Assembly (NCBI GenBank): GCA_020630915.1
Contig: JAHDIF010000004.1
Coordinates: forward strand, 282,121 to 346,120
From: Dokdonia sp.
Lineage (GTDB): Bacteria > Bacteroidota > Bacteroidia > Flavobacteriales > Flavobacteriaceae
DNA length: 64,000 nt
Direction: 5' to 3'
Shown: piece by piece, positions 1 through 9,279 of the stretch
How positions within the stretch are numbered: position 1 is the first letter of the stretch
How the letters are laid out: the number at the start of each line of letters is the position of its first letter
Made by a program: the position numbers and the translations under genes
Notes under the pieces: generated by a model
What the model was told of the DNA's origin: nothing
The model's database searches: none
The model's input: the letters and a program-made list of their open reading frames with translations, nothing else

Positions 1-1
1 C

Positions 2-466
2 TCGGTTTCAATAATGGGTAAAGCAGGAATATTAGAAGGAGGTAAGGGAGATATTATGATTCCTTCTGCTCACTTGTTTGAAGGAACCGCAGATAATTAT
101 CCCTTCAAAAACAGTTTAAAGAAAGAGGATCTGGAAGGTGAAGATATTTCTGTCTATGAGGGCGCAATGGTAACCGTTTTAGGGACTTCTTTGCAAAATA
201 GAGATATCCTTAAATTCTTTCACGATAGCACGTGGAATGTGATAGGATTGGAAATGGAAGGGGCTCATTATCAAAAAGCAATTCAAGCAGCATCTAAGCT
301 AAGAGGAAACATACAGGAAGATGTAGAGGTGTTGTATGCATATTATGCTTCTGACAACCCCCTTGAAACAGGAAGCACATTAGCGTCGGGAGGATTAGGA
401 ACCTCAGGAGTAAAACCTACCTACCTGATAACAGAAAAGATATTATATCATATATTTAAGCTTTAA
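2..466 (+). CDS. C-terminal part of a nucleoside-phosphorylase-like protein (cut by window edge)
   Basis: The frame is open back to base 2, so the N-terminus lies outside the window; the ATG at 14 is probably internal. The visible 155 residues contain GLEMEGAH, which resembles the (V/L)xMEGA ribose-binding motif of the purine/uridine phosphorylase fold, and a Gly-rich stretch near the C-terminus (SGGLGTSG). The substrate cannot be told. It ends 29 bp before the Wzz-like gene, so it may be co-transcribed with the polysaccharide locus, but a role there is not shown. Fold assignment is tentative. Confidence 0.45.
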   Translation, partial: SVSIMGKAGILEGGKGDIMIPSAHLFEGTADNYPFKNSLKKEDLEGEDISVYEGAMVTVLGTSLQNRDILKFFHDSTWNVIGLEMEGAHYQKAIQAASKLRGNIQEDVEVLYAYYASDNPLETGSTLASGGLGTSGVKPTYLITEKILYHIFKL

Positions 467-495
467 TATAGCTCAACCAAAACAACCAATCATAT

Positions 496-1482
496 ATGAG
501 TGCACAGCAACCAAATTCTGCTGGAGGGCAAGAAATGGACCTCATGGATATTTTCTCACTTCTAGGAAGAGTGTTTAATAATGTGATGAGGTTCTGCTTT
601 AGGATCGTAGATTATATCTTAAAATTTTGGTGGATTATACTTATACTAGTCATTGGAGGTGCTGTCTTGGGATATTTTACAAAAGGTGAACCCTCTTATA
701 AAGCGGAATTACTTCTTAAAACTAATTTTAAGAGTCAAGCATATGTTTATAATGCGATCAATCAATTTACCAATAATGTTCAAGAAGTAGACACAGCGTT
801 TATCAATTCGCTGGGAGCAAATACAGGTGATTTTGGTATTCTTGGCGCATCTATAGAACCTATTGTCGAGGTAATAGATATTATTGCACTGGTAGGAGAG
901 AATGACAGAGTATTATCTGCAATGACTCGAGAATTCAAACTTAAAGATGATAAAGAGCTTTTTGCAACCGATAGGTTTTTGTCAAATTTTCATTTCCACA
1001 AATTAGAAGTTGCACTCAGAGGAGAAGAAGCTAAGTCCGACATCAAATATCTTATTGATTACATAAATATGCAGCCTTATGCAAAAGAACTTAAGGCAAA
1101 AGCACTTGAGAATCACAAAGAGCGAATAGCTTACCACGACAAAACATTACAACAAATTGATCAGGTTGTAGAGGCTTACAACAAAGAGGCCTATATGGCA
1201 AGCAAAGCCTCAGAGGAAAACTTTTATTTTAATAATCAAAATGACAATGGACTTCAAGAGTTATTTGATTTTAAAATATTACTAGCCCGAAATACCGAAG
1301 AACTTAAAAATGACAATGTGAGTTATACGGACGCTGCGGTTATAGTAAGTGATATTCAAGCCTATCCAGACAAGTCTTGGAGAGATAAAAAAGAACTCAT
1401 TTATCCCATACTTCTAATAGTAGGATTTCTCCTTACGGCAGGACTTTTTAACCTTTATAAAACCTATAGTGAATCTCATTAA
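496..1482 (+). CDS. Wzz-like polysaccharide chain-length / co-polymerase protein
   Basis: This 328-residue protein has a membrane segment near residues 40-60 (KFWWIILILVIGGAVLGYF) and another near the C-terminus (residues about 300-320), with a long, charged, largely helical region between them. That two-TM hairpin with a periplasmic middle is the architecture of Wzz/PCP co-polymerases, which set chain length for Wzy-made polymers. There is no C-terminal tyrosine kinase domain, so it is not a Wzc-type fusion. It is the first complete gene of the locus, 47 bp upstream of gmd. The family is inferred from topology and context rather than from a strong motif. Confidence 0.6.
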   Translation: MSAQQPNSAGGQEMDLMDIFSLLGRVFNNVMRFCFRIVDYILKFWWIILILVIGGAVLGYFTKGEPSYKAELLLKTNFKSQAYVYNAINQFTNNVQEVDTAFINSLGANTGDFGILGASIEPIVEVIDIIALVGENDRVLSAMTREFKLKDDKELFATDRFLSNFHFHKLEVALRGEEAKSDIKYLIDYINMQPYAKELKAKALENHKERIAYHDKTLQQIDQVVEAYNKEAYMASKASEENFYFNNQNDNGLQELFDFKILLARNTEELKNDNVSYTDAAVIVSDIQAYPDKSWRDKKELIYPILLIVGFLLTAGLFNLYKTYSESH

Positions 1483-1529
1483 TGGCGTAATGACACTATT
1501 TATATATTAAGAATACGCTCACACAAGTA

Positions 1530-2648
1530 ATGGCAAGAAAAGTAGCACTAATCACGGGGGTAACAGGGCAAGATGGCGCTTACCTAAGTGAGTTTTTATT
1601 AAAGAAAGGATACGAAGTGCACGGTATAAAGAGAAGAACTTCTCTATTTAATACGGATAGAATAGACCATTTATACCAAGATCCCCATGTAGATAATCAA
1701 AACTTCTTTTTGCATTATGGTGATCTTACAGACGGGACTAATTTGTTACGTATTATTCAAGAAGCACAACCAGATGAAATCTACAATCTGGGCGCTATGA
1801 GCCACGTGCAAGTTTCTTTTGAAATGCCAGAGTACACGGCTAATGTAGACGGTCTTGGAGCATTGAGAATTTTAGAAGCCGTCAGGACTTTAGGCCTAGA
1901 GAAAAAAACGAGAATATACCAAGCATCGACATCAGAATTATATGGGAAGGTTCAAGAGGTGCCGCAATCAGAAACAACACCATTCTATCCTAGAAGTCCT
2001 TATGCAGTTGCAAAGCTATATGCATACTGGACAACGGTAAACCACAGAGAAGCTTACAATATGTTTGCATGTAATGGGATACTTTTTAACCATGAATCGC
2101 CCGTAAGAGGTGAGACATTCGTAACTAGAAAAATTACCAGGGCTACTGCTAGAATAGGCTTGGGACTTCAAGAAAAAATGTACTTAGGGAATCTGGATGC
2201 AAAAAGAGACTGGGGACATGCGAAAGACTATGTAAAAATGATGTGGATGATACTTCAGGCAGATGTGGCAGAAGACTGGGTAATTGCAACCGGAAAAACA
2301 ACACCCGTACGGGACTTTGTAAAGATGGCGTTTAGTCATATAGGAGTAACACTGGAATTTAAGGGTGAAGGAGTATCAGAAGTAGGTATTGTTTCTAAAG
2401 CTACTAACGAGGCTTATAAAGTCGCTATTGGACAAGAGGTAGTGGCAGTAGATGAAAAATACTTTAGGCCTACAGAAGTAGACTTACTTATAGGTGATGC
2501 TAGTAAAGCATATAATAAGTTAGGTTGGAAACCAGAGTATGAACTGGAGGCACTTGTAGATGATATGATGCAAAGTGACATAAAGCTCATGAAAAAGGAT
2601 AGTTATCTAAGAAAAGGCGGTTATACAACTTTAAACTATTTTGAATAG
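1530..2648 (+). CDS. gmd: GDP-mannose 4,6-dehydratase
   Basis: A short-chain dehydrogenase-fold enzyme that converts GDP-mannose to GDP-4-keto-6-deoxymannose, the first step to GDP-L-fucose. The NAD(P)-binding GxxGxxG is at residues 10-16 (GVTGQDG), and the catalytic Tyr158-x3-Lys162 lies in SPYAVAK, preceded by the STSELYGK block. The 372-residue length is normal. fcl follows 3 bp after the stop, giving a complete two-step pathway. Its product supplies fucose or a related deoxyhexose for the polymer made by this locus. Confidence 0.95.
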   Translation: MARKVALITGVTGQDGAYLSEFLLKKGYEVHGIKRRTSLFNTDRIDHLYQDPHVDNQNFFLHYGDLTDGTNLLRIIQEAQPDEIYNLGAMSHVQVSFEMPEYTANVDGLGALRILEAVRTLGLEKKTRIYQASTSELYGKVQEVPQSETTPFYPRSPYAVAKLYAYWTTVNHREAYNMFACNGILFNHESPVRGETFVTRKITRATARIGLGLQEKMYLGNLDAKRDWGHAKDYVKMMWMILQADVAEDWVIATGKTTPVRDFVKMAFSHIGVTLEFKGEGVSEVGIVSKATNEAYKVAIGQEVVAVDEKYFRPTEVDLLIGDASKAYNKLGWKPEYELEALVDDMMQSDIKLMKKDSYLRKGGYTTLNYFE

Positions 2649-2651
2649 TTT

Positions 2652-3698
2652 ATGAATAAAGATTCAAAAATCTATATTGCTGGGCATAGAGGTCTTGTAG
2701 GAAGCGCTATCGTGCGAGCCCTTAAAGAAAAAGGATATCATAATCTCGTTTTTAGGACGCATACCGAGCTAAACCTTATTGATACAGTTCAAGTGACTTC
2801 TTTTTTTGAAAAAGAACAACCAGAATATGTATTTCTCGCCGCTGCGAAAGTGGGAGGAATTATTGCAAATAACACATATCGAGCAGATTTTCTCTATGAG
2901 AATTTAATGATTCAAAATAATGTAATTCATCATAGCTATCTTTCTGGAGTTAAGAAGTTATTGTTTTTGGGTAGCACCTGTATTTACCCTAAAATGGCAG
3001 ACCAACCCATGGTGGAGAATAGTTTGCTCACAGGACCACTTGAGTACACAAATGAGCCTTATGCCGTAGCTAAGATTGCGGGTATTAAGCTTTGCGAGAG
3101 CTATAACATACAATACGGGACTGATTTTTTGTCTGTTATGCCTACTAATTTGTATGGTTACAATGACAATTTTGACCTTGAGAAATCTCACGTACTACCC
3201 GCCTTAATACGCAAGCTTCATCTGGCCAGACTCCTATCTGAAAACAAAACAGAGGCTGTTTGTAAAAATCTTGGAGTTAACGCTTTCGCGAAAGCACAAG
3301 AAATATTAAAAACTTACGGGGTAAGTGCCGATAGTGTAGAAATTTGGGGTTCAGGATCGCCTAAAAGAGAATTTTTATGGAGTGATGATATGGCCGAAGC
3401 TTGTGTACATCTTATGGAAAAAATTCATTTTTCAGATGTTTCCATAAACAATGCAGAAGTGCGAAATACGCATATTAATATTGGTACTGGCGAGGATATC
3501 TCCATCAAGGAGTTGGCAAATAAAATAAAGGACCGCATTGGTTTTAAAGGAGATCTTGTTTTTAATACTTCGAAGCCAGATGGAACCCCAAGAAAACTTA
3601 CAGAAGTGACAAAGTTGAATGAATTGGGGTGGAGCTATAATGTGAGCCTAGATGAAGGGATTGATAAATTGTATAAATGGTACTTAGAGCAAGAATAG
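2652..3698 (+). CDS. fcl: GDP-L-fucose synthase
   Basis: An epimerase/reductase that finishes GDP-L-fucose from the Gmd product. The N-terminal GHRGLVG (residues 11-17) binds NADP, and Tyr137-x3-Lys141 (YAVAK) is the catalytic pair. At 348 residues it is longer than the roughly 320-residue E. coli enzyme; the extra length lies around residues 195-225, just before the conserved SPKREFLWSDDMAEA block. That insert contains the palindrome GCTTTCGCGAAAGC at 3282-3295, read as AFAKA. A variable insert here is usual in Bacteroidota versions of the enzyme, so the palindrome sits at a tolerant site. Confidence 0.95.
   Translation: MNKDSKIYIAGHRGLVGSAIVRALKEKGYHNLVFRTHTELNLIDTVQVTSFFEKEQPEYVFLAAAKVGGIIANNTYRADFLYENLMIQNNVIHHSYLSGVKKLLFLGSTCIYPKMADQPMVENSLLTGPLEYTNEPYAVAKIAGIKLCESYNIQYGTDFLSVMPTNLYGYNDNFDLEKSHVLPALIRKLHLARLLSENKTEAVCKNLGVNAFAKAQEILKTYGVSADSVEIWGSGSPKREFLWSDDMAEACVHLMEKIHFSDVSINNAEVRNTHINIGTGEDISIKELANKIKDRIGFKGDLVFNTSKPDGTPRKLTEVTKLNELGWSYNVSLDEGIDKLYKWYLEQE
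3282..3295. repeat. 14-bp palindrome in fcl (read AFAKA)
   Basis: GCTTTCGCGAAAGC, in frame AFAK, in the variable insert of the protein. Confidence 0.9.
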
Positions 3699-3699
3699 T

Positions 3700-4320
3700 A
3701 TGAATCCATACATATGGACACCTAGATATATCGTTAATAGAGTGCGACTTTTCTTTTATGAGAAAAGACATAAGGATGAACCTTGGATTCCTTCAAAAGC
3801 TGTTCAAGCACTAGACAAATTACTTACTCAAGAAATGAGAGGAGTAGAGTTTGGATCTGGAAGAAGCACCGTATGGTATGCAAATAGATTGTGTCACCTT
3901 GTTAGTGTGGAAGATCATCAGGAGTGGTACAGTGCGGTGCAAAAGCAATTAGGAGTAGATCGAGTTTCTAATGTAGACTATGTGTTTAAATCATCCCAAG
4001 TGAATGATAAGGGTCAATCAGAGTACTGTAATTTTATACACACATTTGATGATGAATCTTTACATTTTATAGTAGTAGATGGAAAGCATCGAAATCGTGT
4101 TGCAACTAGAGCCTTAGATAAACTTGCCCCTGGAGGTATTTTACTATTAGACGATTCAGAGCGCTATCTGGCCTATAATTCTAAGGCGCCTTATACCATT
4201 GGGAGCGATTTATCAAAAATGACTTCTTCCTGGAAGCAGTTTCAAAATGAAGTAAAACATTGGAAAACAACCACTTATACGAATGGCGTTTCTGATGCGA
4301 CAATATTTATAAAACCATAG
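3700..4320 (+). CDS. Class I SAM-dependent methyltransferase-like protein
   Basis: This 206-residue protein has a motif-I-like segment GVEFGSGRST (about residues 47-56), an acidic SVEDHQEWY segment where a SAM-ribose acidic residue would be, and VVDGKHRN followed by GGILLLDDSERY, the typical spacing of a Rossmann methyltransferase. It starts 1 bp after the fcl stop and ends 3 bp before the flippase, so it belongs to the operon. It may methylate a sugar or a lipid-linked intermediate. The substrate is unknown, and a non-methylating Rossmann role cannot be excluded. Confidence 0.6.
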   Translation: MNPYIWTPRYIVNRVRLFFYEKRHKDEPWIPSKAVQALDKLLTQEMRGVEFGSGRSTVWYANRLCHLVSVEDHQEWYSAVQKQLGVDRVSNVDYVFKSSQVNDKGQSEYCNFIHTFDDESLHFIVVDGKHRNRVATRALDKLAPGGILLLDDSERYLAYNSKAPYTIGSDLSKMTSSWKQFQNEVKHWKTTTYTNGVSDATIFIKP

Positions 4321-4323
4321 TAT

Positions 4324-5580
4324 ATGCTCAAGCGCATCTTGAATAATGGTGAAGGAAGAACCATATTAAGCAACTATGGGGCACTTTTATTTATTCAAGC
4401 GGCTAACTTTATACTACCTCTTATTGTACTACCTTACTTGGTGACTACACTGGGCGCAGAAAAGTATGGAGTGGTGATGATTGCTCAATCAATGGCAATT
4501 TTTTTGACAGTTATTGTAGACTTCGGATTTAATATAAGTGCTACTCGAGAAGTTTCTATCCTCAGAAATAACAAGAAAAAATTATCGCAACTCTTTTGGA
4601 ATGTGATCGCTATAAAGTTCACATTAACGGTCATAACTTTTATAATTGTGATAGTATTAATATCTACAGTGAGCAGATTTAAAGGTGAGGGTTGGGTATA
4701 TATTATGAGTTTTCTTATGGTTGTTGGGCAAGCTATTTTTCCTACGTGGTTTTTTCAGGGGATTGAGAAAATGAAAGTGATAACAATCGTAAATGTAGTG
4801 GCAAAAGTACTATTTACAGCAGCTGTTTTTTCCTTTGTATTAACAGTAGATGACTACGAATTCGTGCCACTATTGCACGGAGGAGGATTTTTTATAGCGG
4901 GTCTTTTTGGATTGTTTTATGCCCTGCGCTATATTGATGTAGCACGACCTAACTTTAAACAAGCTAGAGATCTTGCTTCTCAATCTTCTGCACTTTTTAT
5001 TTCGAATTTTGCCACCAGTTTATATACTGCCGGCAACACTTTTATATTGGGAATGATCGGAGGGGATGCTATTGCGGGAGTTTACGCCAGTATGGAAAAA
5101 CTAGTACTAGCTTTTAAGAATGTGTATGCCCCACTGTATCAAGCAATTTTCCCTTGGTTATCTCAAAAAAATATTGATAGAATAAGAGCATTTATAAAAA
5201 AGATGAGCCTGCCTATTGGATTATCTGCACTAGGCATCGTGGTAATTTTTGCAATTTTTGCAGAACCTATTTTGGATATAATTTATGGGGAGCAAGATAT
5301 TGTGTCTTATAGTCCTGTATTGCAAATCCTAAGCGCTGTTGCCTTATTTTCTGCACTTAACATGCTATTAGTCTCTCTATATTTCCCTTCAATCAAGGAT
5401 TATTCAACTAGGATGAAAATTCTTGTAAGTGGCGGTGTGTTTAACCTTATAGCGGCGATTGTTTTGGGTAGTTTTTTTGGGATTTATGGGATTGCAACAG
5501 CAGCCGTAGGTTCAGAATTATTTATATTATTACTGGCTTTTAAGTTTTATAACACATCCGTAAAACCAGTAGTGAAGTGA
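4324..5580 (+). CDS. Wzx-type polysaccharide flippase (MOP superfamily)
   Basis: A 418-residue protein made almost entirely of hydrophobic helices (about 12), with the N-terminal pattern LLFIQAANFILPLIVLPYLVTTLGAEKYGVVMIAQS that marks RfbX/Wzx-like lipid-linked oligosaccharide flippases. It moves undecaprenyl-linked repeat units from the inner to the outer face of the cytoplasmic membrane. It sits beside polymerase and ligase-like genes, as Wzx usually does. Its stop overlaps the GTG start of the next glycosyltransferase by 4 bp. A second, distinct flippase is encoded at about 52-53.4 kb. Confidence 0.88.
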   Translation: MLKRILNNGEGRTILSNYGALLFIQAANFILPLIVLPYLVTTLGAEKYGVVMIAQSMAIFLTVIVDFGFNISATREVSILRNNKKKLSQLFWNVIAIKFTLTVITFIIVIVLISTVSRFKGEGWVYIMSFLMVVGQAIFPTWFFQGIEKMKVITIVNVVAKVLFTAAVFSFVLTVDDYEFVPLLHGGGFFIAGLFGLFYALRYIDVARPNFKQARDLASQSSALFISNFATSLYTAGNTFILGMIGGDAIAGVYASMEKLVLAFKNVYAPLYQAIFPWLSQKNIDRIRAFIKKMSLPIGLSALGIVVIFAIFAEPILDIIYGEQDIVSYSPVLQILSAVALFSALNMLLVSLYFPSIKDYSTRMKILVSGGVFNLIAAIVLGSFFGIYGIATAAVGSELFILLLAFKFYNTSVKPVVK

Positions 5581-6647
5581 AAGAGCTTATAATCATACAA
5601 ACTGCCACTCCAGATTATCGAAAAGCTTTTTTTGATGAGATCAGAAGTGCCTTGGGTAAGGATTTTGAGCTTTACAGGGGAAGTGGATATTTTGAAAAGA
5701 GTGTGGTTACAGACTACGGGATTAAAGCTCGTAACTGTAAGAATTACTTTCTTCTTGGAAGAAGGTTGTTATTTCAAACAGGAATTTGGGGCACACTATT
5801 TTCTAAAGCAGTCCTGGTGCTAGAAATGAATCCGCGAGTGCTGTCTAATTGGATTCTACTGCTCATAAGGGGTTTTACTGGAAGACAAACTGTTTTATGG
5901 GGTCACGCGTGGCCTAGAAAAGGAAAAGATAGTAAGAGCGACATACTCAGACACCTTATGAGACTGTTAAGCACAACAATTATTACCTATACCTCCACAC
6001 AAAGAGAAGAACTACTGCAACGTATGCCTAACAAGACTATTTATGCAGCCCCTAACGCCTTGTTTTCTAAAAATCAAATGTATGTACAAGACAATACGCA
6101 TAAAGCAAAGAATCTCATATACGTAGGTCGCCTTACCGAATCTAAAAAGCCATTTTTTCTGGTAAAGGCATTTGCAAACGCACTGGCTCAATTACCTGAG
6201 GAGATGAATTTAATAATTGTGGGGAGTGGAAAAGAAGAGGGACGTATGGAAAAATTCATCCAACAAAACGCTTTAGAAGGCAGGATACTACTCAAAGGAC
6301 ACATAAGTGACATCAAGGAGTTAGGAGCGCTGTATGAGCAAAGCTTCTTTAGTATATCTCCCGGATACCTTGGTTTATCGGTCACACAAAGTTTTGGATT
6401 TGGTGTGCCTATGCTGGTTTCTAAAAATGAAAATCATTCTCCAGAGATAGAAGCGATCTCAGAAATTAAAAATGCCCTTTTCTTTGATACGGATGATGAG
6501 GTTAGCTTTCGCGAAAGCGTTCTTAGCACCATAAAAAACAGAGAATACTGGATACAGCAACGGCCAGAAATTCATGAGTTTTGCAGAGAAAACTATTCTG
6601 TGGAGGCCATGGCACAAGTATTTATTAACTTAGTAAAAAACGTATGA
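5577..6647 (+). CDS. Glycosyltransferase, GT4 / GT-B fold
   Basis: This 356-residue protein has a GT4-type C-terminal half: IYVGRLTESKKPFFLVKAFA (about residues 180-200), a nucleotide-sugar region IIVGSGKEEGRM, and an E-x7-E-like segment around SPGYLGLSVTQSFGFGVPMLVSKNENHSPEI. It probably adds one sugar of the repeat unit on the inner membrane face. It starts with GTG in a GTGA overlap with the flippase and overlaps the next gene by 4 bp. A palindrome at 6505-6518 is read as FRES near the C-terminus. Donor and acceptor are unknown. Confidence 0.85.
   Translation: MKELIIIQTATPDYRKAFFDEIRSALGKDFELYRGSGYFEKSVVTDYGIKARNCKNYFLLGRRLLFQTGIWGTLFSKAVLVLEMNPRVLSNWILLLIRGFTGRQTVLWGHAWPRKGKDSKSDILRHLMRLLSTTIITYTSTQREELLQRMPNKTIYAAPNALFSKNQMYVQDNTHKAKNLIYVGRLTESKKPFFLVKAFANALAQLPEEMNLIIVGSGKEEGRMEKFIQQNALEGRILLKGHISDIKELGALYEQSFFSISPGYLGLSVTQSFGFGVPMLVSKNENHSPEIEAISEIKNALFFDTDDEVSFRESVLSTIKNREYWIQQRPEIHEFCRENYSVEAMAQVFINLVKNV
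6505..6518. repeat. 14-bp palindrome in glycosyltransferase (read FRES)
   Basis: GCTTTCGCGAAAGC, the only copy in the third frame (SFRES). Confidence 0.9.
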
Positions 6648-8089
6648 TGCTTAAAGGGTTACTACTTCTTACCTACCTTTTTATCTCTACTTTTCTCTTT
6701 GTAAACTTTGAGGCGAGCGGAGCAGTATGGGTGTCATTTATGGTAAATAACTTGAGCATTCTAGGGATAACACTTTTTCATTTATATACAGAAAAGGAGT
6801 ATTCGCCATTTATTTCGGTCTATATAGTATTTAGTTTTTTGTTTTTCATTGTTGCTCCTATTATTCAGATTAATGTGATAGGAGGAAGGAACGATACTTT
6901 TGTAACGAACTTTCCATATCGAGAGTACCAGGTGATTACCACTTCCTATTTAATTAGTTTTTTTAATGTGCTGTTTTTTATGGGGTATCTTTTGTTTAAG
7001 AAAACCAGAGCACTGAGATCTCTCAAAACTGAAAATTACGATTGCATACAGCGCTTACCTGCTGTGATTCTTGTATTACTAGTAATTACACTTATTTGTT
7101 TTGTAGCAAGCTGGGGGTTTGTGCAAGAGGAAATATCAAGACCAAGTTGGGCTAGGTCTAGTGCTTCTGTGAGTGAATTACTTTTATGGAAAAAAGTATT
7201 CTTCTTAGTGCCATTTGCAGGAATTATACTTTGCGTACAATATTTAAAATCACCGAATAAACATATTAATAATGTGATTTTTATGGGACTTGTACTGGTT
7301 GTGTTTTTAGGGTTCCTGTTATGGTTCAAAAACCCACTTACGGAAAAGCGTAATGCACTAGGGCCTATTTATATTGGTTTAATTTTTCTTTTCCTACCTA
7401 GATTACTTAATAGCAATGCAAAGACACTATTTTTTATGTTTTTCTCTATGGTAGTGGTTTTCCCATTATCGGCAATTATAACACACACTTCTGCCACGAT
7501 GCGGGAAATATTAATTAAGCCACGAATTTTATTAGATCAGTTTGAAGGTGAAGGAATAGGAGAGGTTTTTAATACACTCCATTATGACGCGTTTGCAAAT
7601 ATAGGAGCCACTTTAGATTACATAAGTTATGAGGGGTATACTTATGGAAATCAACTTTTAGGAGCTTTTTTCTTTTTTGTGCCTAGAGGTATTTGGGAAG
7701 ACAAACCCATCTCTACAGGACAGTTAGTGGGTGAACACCTCATAGATCGGTATGAGTTTACCTATAGTAATCTTTCTAATCCTATGGTTTCTGAAGGGTA
7801 CGTAAATTTTGGAATTTTTGGAATAGTTTTACTGGCTTTATTGCTCGCAGGAAGTATTGTGTATTTAAAGTCTTGGTTGCAAAGCAAGAACTATCTCAAG
7901 AAAATGATGGGATTTTATTTTGCGATACACCTGCTATTTTTTTTGAGAGGAGACTTTACTAATGGGTATTCGTACTACATAGGAACTTTAATAGGAGTGC
8001 TCATACTACCACGGTGTATTGATTACTTTGTAAAACAGCTTTTAATGAATCAACAAATATGGAAAACGCGGCAAGCAGTAAAAGCTTAA
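6644..8089 (+). CDS. Wzy-like oligosaccharide repeat-unit polymerase
   Basis: A 481-residue multi-spanning membrane protein with about 10-12 hydrophobic helices and a larger polar loop around residues 260-370 holding NTLHYDAFAN and PRGIWEDKPISTG. The PRxxWxxKP loop followed by GE and SEGY segments is a pattern seen in Bacteroidota O-antigen polymerases. It would join flipped repeat units in the periplasm. The start is an ATGATG within the previous gene's stop, and the 3' end overlaps the next gene by 31 bp. The role rests on topology and neighbours, since Wzy sequences are poorly conserved. Confidence 0.72.
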   Translation: MMLKGLLLLTYLFISTFLFVNFEASGAVWVSFMVNNLSILGITLFHLYTEKEYSPFISVYIVFSFLFFIVAPIIQINVIGGRNDTFVTNFPYREYQVITTSYLISFFNVLFFMGYLLFKKTRALRSLKTENYDCIQRLPAVILVLLVITLICFVASWGFVQEEISRPSWARSSASVSELLLWKKVFFLVPFAGIILCVQYLKSPNKHINNVIFMGLVLVVFLGFLLWFKNPLTEKRNALGPIYIGLIFLFLPRLLNSNAKTLFFMFFSMVVVFPLSAIITHTSATMREILIKPRILLDQFEGEGIGEVFNTLHYDAFANIGATLDYISYEGYTYGNQLLGAFFFFVPRGIWEDKPISTGQLVGEHLIDRYEFTYSNLSNPMVSEGYVNFGIFGIVLLALLLAGSIVYLKSWLQSKNYLKKMMGFYFAIHLLFFLRGDFTNGYSYYIGTLIGVLILPRCIDYFVKQLLMNQQIWKTRQAVKA

Positions 8090-9279
8090 ATGCTTTGATT
8101 TTTTGCATAGGAATGCTATTTGCAATGCCTGTGCTTCCTACTAACATTAAGAGTGTTGCGATAGGGCTGTTCCTTGCGACACTTTTGTTTCATAGAGTTA
8201 AAACAGGAGTGTCTTTTGACAGGTGGTTTTTTATTACAAATGCCGCCGTATTTATTGTAATTGCCCTTACCTATCTTTATAGTACAGATACTCAATATGC
8301 CGTTAAGAAGTTAACGACCATGTCATCACTGCTTATTTTTCCGCTAGCGTTTTCATTAATACCTAAGGACGAAGTGCTTATTATTTACAAGGAGCGAGAT
8401 AAATTCTTATTTGTTTATTTAGCAGCCGTCTTTTTGCTTAATGTAGTGCCTTTTGTATGGTTTTTCTCAACCCACTATTCTTTTGAAGAAATGTTAGTTC
8501 ATTTCCCTACGGTGATGCGCGTAGATACTGGTAAATGGAGCATACACCCTATTTATCTGTCTATGCATTGCAGCATAGCGTTACTTTTTGGCTTTTATAT
8601 TCTTAGAAGTTTAAGCTCTAGAAAAAAAATAGCTATTATTTTAATGATGATGCTCACTTTGGTTCTCTTTTTATTTCTGTACGCAAAGAAGGGGCCTATG
8701 CTTGCTTTAGTAGCTGTATTCACCCTATTTGTACTGTTTCAAAAAAGAAAAAAATTAGTAAGAGTATATATTGTGGCAATTATAGGTTTTGTAGCGCTTA
8801 TATTGCTTATTCCTAGAACGAGAGAGAAGTTTATGGAGATGCAACATATAGAAGTGTTGCAGGGAGGAAACGTGACTAGTACAAACATTAGATATACTAT
8901 TTACAATGTCGCCCAAGAACTCATAGGAGAATCTGTACTATCTGGATATGGTGTGGGTGATTATAATAATAAACTAGATGAAAAATACCAATTACTTGGA
9001 GATGACTTGCTTGTAAGAGGTAGTTTTAATGCCCATAATCAATATTTTAGCTTGTTGTTAATAGGTGGAATTGCGGCCCTTCTGGCCTTTCTTATAATGA
9101 TGGGACTTAACCTAGTATTTGCGATACGGTTTAATAACGAGTTATTAATATTGGTGCTCATCTTTTATGGTATTGCAATGCTTACAGAAAATATCTTAGA
9201 ACGAGAAGGAGGGGTTATTTTCTTTGGCCTATTTCTAAACTTCTTTGCTTCAAAAAGTTTGTATGCCAAAGAAGGGTAA
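8059..9279 (+). CDS. O-antigen ligase / polymerase family membrane protein (Wzy_C-like)
   Basis: A 406-residue protein with about 10-11 membrane helices and a periplasmic loop around residues 255-320 ending in SGYGVGDYNNKLDEKY and then FNAHNQYFSLLLIGG. The HNQYF segment preceding a hydrophobic helix is the signature of the WaaL/Wzy_C family, where the His is functionally important. With a separate polymerase-like protein just upstream, this one may be the ligase or a second polymerase; sequence alone does not decide. It overlaps its neighbours by 31 and 17 bp, indicating tight co-translation. Confidence 0.75.
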   Translation: MENAASSKSLNALIFCIGMLFAMPVLPTNIKSVAIGLFLATLLFHRVKTGVSFDRWFFITNAAVFIVIALTYLYSTDTQYAVKKLTTMSSLLIFPLAFSLIPKDEVLIIYKERDKFLFVYLAAVFLLNVVPFVWFFSTHYSFEEMLVHFPTVMRVDTGKWSIHPIYLSMHCSIALLFGFYILRSLSSRKKIAIILMMMLTLVLFLFLYAKKGPMLALVAVFTLFVLFQKRKKLVRVYIVAIIGFVALILLIPRTREKFMEMQHIEVLQGGNVTSTNIRYTIYNVAQELIGESVLSGYGVGDYNNKLDEKYQLLGDDLLVRGSFNAHNQYFSLLLIGGIAALLAFLIMMGLNLVFAIRFNNELLILVLIFYGIAMLTENILEREGGVIFFGLFLNFFASKSLYAKEG